Of a stretch of 64,000 nt of DNA, positions 60,583 to 64,000 are shown piece by piece. A program made the translations under genes and the position numbers. Within the stretch, counting starts at the first letter, position 1, and each line of letters starts with the position of its first letter. Under the pieces are notes generated by a model that did not search any database, was not told the DNA's origin, and saw only the letters and a list, made by a program, of their open reading frames with translations. The DNA comes from Bacteroidetes bacterium 46-16 (GTDB lineage: Bacteria; Bacteroidota; Bacteroidia; Chitinophagales; Chitinophagaceae). Location of the stretch: the NCBI GenBank assembly GCA_001897835.1, contig MKUN01000014.1, positions 1 through 64,000 of the forward strand. The letters run 5' to 3'.

Positions 60583-60590
60583 TTGTGCAT

Positions 60591-62090
60591 ATGGGTATAT
60601 TCAGTAAAAAATCACTTGAACAGCTTATCAGTCACTCTTCGGAAGGAGAGAAGTCACTCAAACGCACCCTCGGCGCGGGCAATCTCGTAGCCTTGGGTAT
60701 CGGTGCCATTATTGGTGCAGGTCTATTTGTACGTACTGCCGCTGCGGCTGCTAATAATGCGGGGCCTTCCGTTACTATTGGTTTTGTGGTTGCCGCTATA
60801 GGTTGTGCTTTTGCCGGCCTGTGTTATGCAGAGTTTGCCTCTATGATACCCATAGCGGGCAGTGCATATACTTATTCTTATGCTACTATGGGCGAGTTGG
60901 TAGCCTGGATAATAGGCTGGGACCTTGTGCTGGAATATGCTGTTGGTGCCGCTACGGTGGGCATTGCATGGAGTGAATATCTTAATAAACTTCTCGAGAC
61001 GATGTTTGGCTCAGCCTACAGGGTGCCCTATGAATGGTCGCATTCCCCTTTTGAGAAATATACCGACCTTATGGGAGGGACGCATCATGGCATAATGAAT
61101 ATCCCTGCGCTCTTCATCATTTTCCTGCTTACCCTGTTACTTATCAGGGGTACAAAAGAGTCGGCCTTCGTTAATGGTATCATCGTGATCACCAAGGTAG
61201 CTATTGTTATCCTGTTCATCGCTTTCGGCTGGCATTTCATCAACCCGGTGAACCATACTCCTTATATCCCCGAACCAACAACCTATACCGATAGCCAGGG
61301 TATTGTACATAATTATGGTGGTATATGGGGCATACTGGGTGCAGCAGGGGTCGTGTTCTTTGCCTTTATTGGCTTCGATGCCGTATCCACTGCTGCACAG
61401 GAAGCGAAGAACCCCAAGAAAGATATGCCTATTGGCATACTTGGGTCGTTGGTGATCTGTACGGTACTGTATATTCTCTTTGCCCATGTGCTTACCGGTA
61501 TCGGCAGCATCAACGATTTCCGTACGCAGGGCAGGGAAGCGTCTGTGACCTATGCCATCAAGACCTATATGGCCGGCTATGGCTGGCTGGCCGATTTTGT
61601 GACCGTGGCTATCCTCTTTGGTTTTTCTTCGGTCATACTCGTTATGCTTATGGGTCAGTCGCGTGTCTTCTATTCCATGAGTCGCGATGGCCTGGTGCCT
61701 AAAATATTCTCCGATGTGCATCCCAAATTTCATACACCCTATAAGTCCAACTGGATATTCCTGGTACTGGTGGGCGCCTTTGCGGCTTTTGTACCCGGCG
61801 ATATAGTAGGCGATATGACCAGTATCGGTACCCTCTTTGCCTTCATACTGGTATGTGCCGGTGTATGGATCATGCGGGTAAAGAACCCGGAGATACCCCG
61901 CCAGTTCAAAACGCCATTGGTGCCGCTGGTTCCGATATTGGGTATCATCGTTTGTGCCGCTATGATCGCCGGCCTGGGCTGGCCCAACTGGACCCGCCTC
62001 GGCGTATGGCTGATAATAGGCCTTGTAATATACTTTGGCTATAGCCGCAAGCATAGCAAACTAGGTAATAAGGATACGAAGGACCAATAA
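60591..62090 (+). CDS. APC-family amino acid permease
   Basis: The ATG at 60591 gives 499 residues with about twelve transmembrane helices. Family signatures are LGAGNLVALGIGAIIGAGLF, GCAFAGLCYAEFASMIPIAG, SAYTYSYATMGELVAWIIGW and FFAFIGFDAVSTAAQEAKNP. It is of the cationic amino acid transporter-like (CAT) type within APC. A 15-base tandem repeat stands just before the start codon. It is a single gene. Confidence 0.95.
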   Translation: MGIFSKKSLEQLISHSSEGEKSLKRTLGAGNLVALGIGAIIGAGLFVRTAAAAANNAGPSVTIGFVVAAIGCAFAGLCYAEFASMIPIAGSAYTYSYATMGELVAWIIGWDLVLEYAVGAATVGIAWSEYLNKLLETMFGSAYRVPYEWSHSPFEKYTDLMGGTHHGIMNIPALFIIFLLTLLLIRGTKESAFVNGIIVITKVAIVILFIAFGWHFINPVNHTPYIPEPTTYTDSQGIVHNYGGIWGILGAAGVVFFAFIGFDAVSTAAQEAKNPKKDMPIGILGSLVICTVLYILFAHVLTGIGSINDFRTQGREASVTYAIKTYMAGYGWLADFVTVAILFGFSSVILVMLMGQSRVFYSMSRDGLVPKIFSDVHPKFHTPYKSNWIFLVLVGAFAAFVPGDIVGDMTSIGTLFAFILVCAGVWIMRVKNPEIPRQFKTPLVPLVPILGIIVCAAMIAGLGWPNWTRLGVWLIIGLVIYFGYSRKHSKLGNKDTKDQ

Positions 62091-62174
62091 AAAAATAATC
62101 TTTTTATTACCTGCTTTGGTACTAAAATTTATATTTTTGATGACAATATCCTTGCGGGTCTAAAATAAAAACCA

Positions 62175-62693
62175 ATGAATAAAAGCCTATTAAATATTAA
62201 AGCAATTAGTGCAGCAATAACATTTTGCCTGTTTACCTTCAGCCTTGTCCTTTATTCTTCCTGCACCCAGAAAGACCAGTGCGAGGATGTGGTCTGCAAT
62301 AATGGAGGTGTTTGTATCGAGGGGGCCTGTAGTTGTCTTAATGGCTTTACGGGAGTAAACTGCGAAAAATCTGATGCCGAAAAATTCGTTGGGCTTTATA
62401 CCGGCGTCAATAAGTGTAACAATACAAACCACTTCAAAATAGATACATTCGTCAAAGACCAGGTTTATATTAAAATGACAGTTGGTAATGCTAGTTGTCT
62501 TACTGATATTTCATTGCTGGGGCACGTGGTGGGCGATTCCATTGTGTTCCCCGAGCAGGGCTTCCTTGATGGCTGCCAGCAGTCCTATGCCTTTAGCGCC
62601 AATGGTGCTATGGTCGGCGATTCGCTGCATATGCTGTTCCGCTATGACTTCCCGGCATATAAGGACACCTGTACTTTCGACGGTATAAAATAA
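62175..62693 (+). CDS. EGF-like domain lipoprotein
   Basis: The 172-residue protein has a leader (FCLFTFSLVLYSSC) with the lipobox cysteine in YSSC, then an EGF-like unit of six cysteines (CEDVVCNNGGVCIEGACSCL, NGFTGVNC). A domain with FVGLYTGVNKCNNTNHFKID, CLTDISLLG and CTFDGIK ends the chain. The FxGxYxG(x)xxC start and the final C.F.G are loosely like the YYGASNC lipoproteins at 1009 and 16983, so these may be a common fold. It is unusual for the EGF fold to appear in a bacterial lipoprotein, though Bacteroidetes have many. Confidence 0.82.
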   Translation: MNKSLLNIKAISAAITFCLFTFSLVLYSSCTQKDQCEDVVCNNGGVCIEGACSCLNGFTGVNCEKSDAEKFVGLYTGVNKCNNTNHFKIDTFVKDQVYIKMTVGNASCLTDISLLGHVVGDSIVFPEQGFLDGCQQSYAFSANGAMVGDSLHMLFRYDFPAYKDTCTFDGIK

Positions 62694-62766
62694 TACTTGC
62701 CCTTTACCCCCGATAAAGCCTCTGTATCCTCTTACTGAGGTCAATAAAATGGTTCTGTTAATATAG

Positions 62767-62789
62767 AAAGCCCCGTGTCACGGGGCTTT
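62767..62789 (+). terminator. terminator after the EGF lipoprotein gene
   Basis: AAAGCCCCGTG at 62767-62777 and its complement at 62779-62789 form a GC-rich hairpin followed by Ts. It lies 73 bases past the stop. Confidence 0.75.
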
Positions 62790-62815
62790 ATTTTGTATAA
62801 TAGAGCAGCCATAAA

Positions 62816-63241
62816 TTGAGTATCTTTCCTGTTGTGAAACGTCCCCCACCCATAGTCATTTTTGTACTGGTCTTCCTGTTCTTTGCTACGGCTATGGCAT
62901 GGGTCACCGGAATCTCATTAGCCTTGCCGGGTACTTTTCTTGATGCTATCTGGAAGATGAACCCTGATGCCTACAATGGTTTTGCACCCATGGGTGCTGC
63001 TGCAATAATACTTTTATTACTGTTGGGCGCATGTACCTTTGCCGCAGCCTTGGGCATGCTTAGGGGCCGCAAATGGGCATGGTGGCTTACCGTATCGGTC
63101 TTCGTGCTGAATATTCTTGGTGATGTTGCTGATATGTTCGTTCACCACGATTACCTTAAGCGGGGCTTTGGCGTGCTTATAGTACTATTCTTCCTGTTCC
63201 TGTTGAGCAGGCCGTCTGTTAAAGCATTTTTCCGTAAGTAG
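62816..63241 (+). CDS. small membrane protein of unknown function
   Basis: The frame starts with a TTG at 62816 or a GTG at 62834. The 135-141 residue product has four hydrophobic segments (VIFVLVFLFFATAMAWVTGI, AAAIILLLLLGACTFAAALG, AWWLTVSVFVLNILGDV, GVLIVLFFLFLLSRPSV) with a GRKWAWWLT turn. This arrangement resembles small DoxX-like or DUF2127-like membrane proteins. It is convergent with the SRPBCC gene. Confidence 0.65.
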   Translation: MSIFPVVKRPPPIVIFVLVFLFFATAMAWVTGISLALPGTFLDAIWKMNPDAYNGFAPMGAAAIILLLLLGACTFAAALGMLRGRKWAWWLTVSVFVLNILGDVADMFVHHDYLKRGFGVLIVLFFLFLLSRPSVKAFFRK

Positions 63242-63250
63242 TATTTACGC

Positions 63251-63679
63251 TCATTTTTTTTCGATAAGCTCCTTGAGCAATTTCGTGATCTCTGTCCAGC
63301 CCATATCGAAATTGCTGCGTTTATAGTCGCCATCCTGCGGAAACTTATCCAGCCCTTCGTGTGTGAGCCTCACTCGTGTACGGCCCCCTTCGTCAAAAAG
63401 TTCGATCGTCACCAGCGTGTCAATGTCGGGCATGCTTTCATAGCGCCAGCTATAAGCAAATTTCTTATTGGGTACTACTTCCGTGATCTTACATAGGTGC
63501 AGGAAGGCCGTGCCTTCATTGTAGCCGTAAAATGAGAATTCAAAACCCACAACAGGTTCCAGTGCTGCAATGTCGAATCCCGTCCATTGTTTCATTTCAT
63601 CTTTGCTGGTGATAGCCTCCCAGACCCTTGCCGCCGGGGCATTAATGTTTACTTCTTTTACCAGTACTTCTTTGTTCAT
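63251..63679 (-). CDS. SRPBCC (AHSA1-like) domain protein
   Basis: The 142-residue protein has the START/Bet v1 fold pattern of AHSA1-related proteins: VNINAPAARVWEAITSKDEM, KQWTGFDIAALEPVVGFEFS, RYESMPDIDTLVTIELFD and TRVRLTHEGLDKFPQDGDYK. Such proteins bind hydrophobic ligands. Its start overlaps the end of the ArsR gene by 38 bases, the usual arrangement of an ArsR/SRPBCC pair in which the regulator controls the partner. Confidence 0.9.
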   Translation of the reverse strand: MNKEVLVKEVNINAPAARVWEAITSKDEMKQWTGFDIAALEPVVGFEFSFYGYNEGTAFLHLCKITEVVPNKKFAYSWRYESMPDIDTLVTIELFDEGGRTRVRLTHEGLDKFPQDGDYKRSNFDMGWTEITKLLKELIEKK

Positions 63680-63977
63680 GTTCTATATAATTTTTAAGTG
63701 CGTTCAGTTTTTCATCCCAGTACCTGCTGAAGTGTGCTACCCAGTCGCTTACCTCTTTAAGCCTGCCGGGGTTTGTTTTACAATACCGTTCCCGTCCTTC
63801 CTGTATTATCGTCAATAAGCCACACTCGGTCAATATCCGCACATGTTTTGATATGGCCGGGCGGCTTATGTCAAATTGCTCCGCAATCGCATTCACGTTC
63901 ATGGGTTGTTCTGCGAGCAAGTTCAGTATTGCCCTCCTGTTCGGATCGGCTATTGCCTGGTAAACATCTCTTCTCAT
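63642..63977 (-). CDS. ArsR-family winged helix regulator
   Basis: The 111-residue protein has the ArsR HTH in YQAIADPNRRAILNLLAEQP, MNVNAIAEQFDISRPAISKH and VRILTECGLLTIIQEGRERY. The metal-binding ELCVCDL motif of arsenic sensors is absent, so it is the metal-independent type usually paired with AHSA1 domain proteins. Its C-terminus is basic. It overlaps the SRPBCC gene and presumably regulates it. The gene lies entirely within the window near its right edge. Confidence 0.92.
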   Translation of the reverse strand: MRRDVYQAIADPNRRAILNLLAEQPMNVNAIAEQFDISRPAISKHVRILTECGLLTIIQEGRERYCKTNPGRLKEVSDWVAHFSRYWDEKLNALKNYIEHEQRSTGKRSKH

Positions 63978-64000
63978 ATCTTTTGGTAACTGTTCGGTTA

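Noticed and set aside
1-64000. CRISPR arrays.
   Set aside because: No array of direct repeats with regular spacers was seen, and no Cas-like gene.

Overview
The window comes from a Bacteroidota chromosome, most likely a member of the Chitinophagales/Chitinophagaceae type. The support is several proteins ending in type IX secretion (T9SS) type A sorting domains, an OMP_b-brl type outer-membrane barrel with a carboxypeptidase-like N-terminal domain, BatD/BatE, TAnnTTTG-type -7 promoter elements, a LytS/LytTR pair, and a Bacteroidetes-type tyrosine recombinase lacking the first catalytic arginine. I could run no database search; family names rest on motifs read by eye.

Positions 1-22,073 are accessory DNA: AT-richer, with long gene-poor stretches, broken recombinase fragments, duplicated small lipoproteins and an intact integrase (20603-21823) beside tRNA-Ser(GGA) (22074-22162). 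This is the usual arrangement of a genomic island integrated at a tRNA 3' end. Its far end was not found in the window.

The most interesting locus is 1987-12862. It holds two diverged copies of a three-gene cassette: a small Sec-secreted protein, a 186-187 aa single-pass membrane protein, and a 315 aa HTTM-domain membrane protein. This order and these protein types resemble the Bacillus SDP system (SdpC toxin precursor, SdpA, SdpB), so I propose a Bacteroidota Sdp-like secreted peptide system. A LytS/LytTR two-component pair lies between the copies. Copy 2 starts with an XRE regulator and continues into a DCC-family protein that has lost its CXXC, an outer-membrane barrel protein, and an M43 metalloprotease with a T9SS tail. 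Direct repeats with a period of about two helical turns precede both copies.

Positions 12,863-22,073 hold lipoproteins of unknown function, a strong candidate small RNA (17481-17627, with its own promoter-like sequence, a long rod-shaped fold and a terminator), remnants of tyrosine and serine recombinases, excisionase-like HTH genes and the integrase.

From 22,074 to the end the DNA looks like ordinary chromosome with dense genes: TatD nuclease, polysaccharide deacetylase, BatD/BatE, SDR, a complete YbhGFSR-type ABC efflux operon with TolC and a TetR regulator (29709-36497), thioredoxin-like and ClpP-like proteins, a MerR regulator, a secreted intradiol dioxygenase-like protein, fumarase, a C10 protease, a collagen-like protein, a PhaE-like protein rich in Asn/Met/Trp, PrmC, RibD, a DMT transporter, a YigZ protein, QueG, Pcm, a C-terminal processing protease, LipB, an APC permease, and an ArsR/SRPBCC pair at the right edge.
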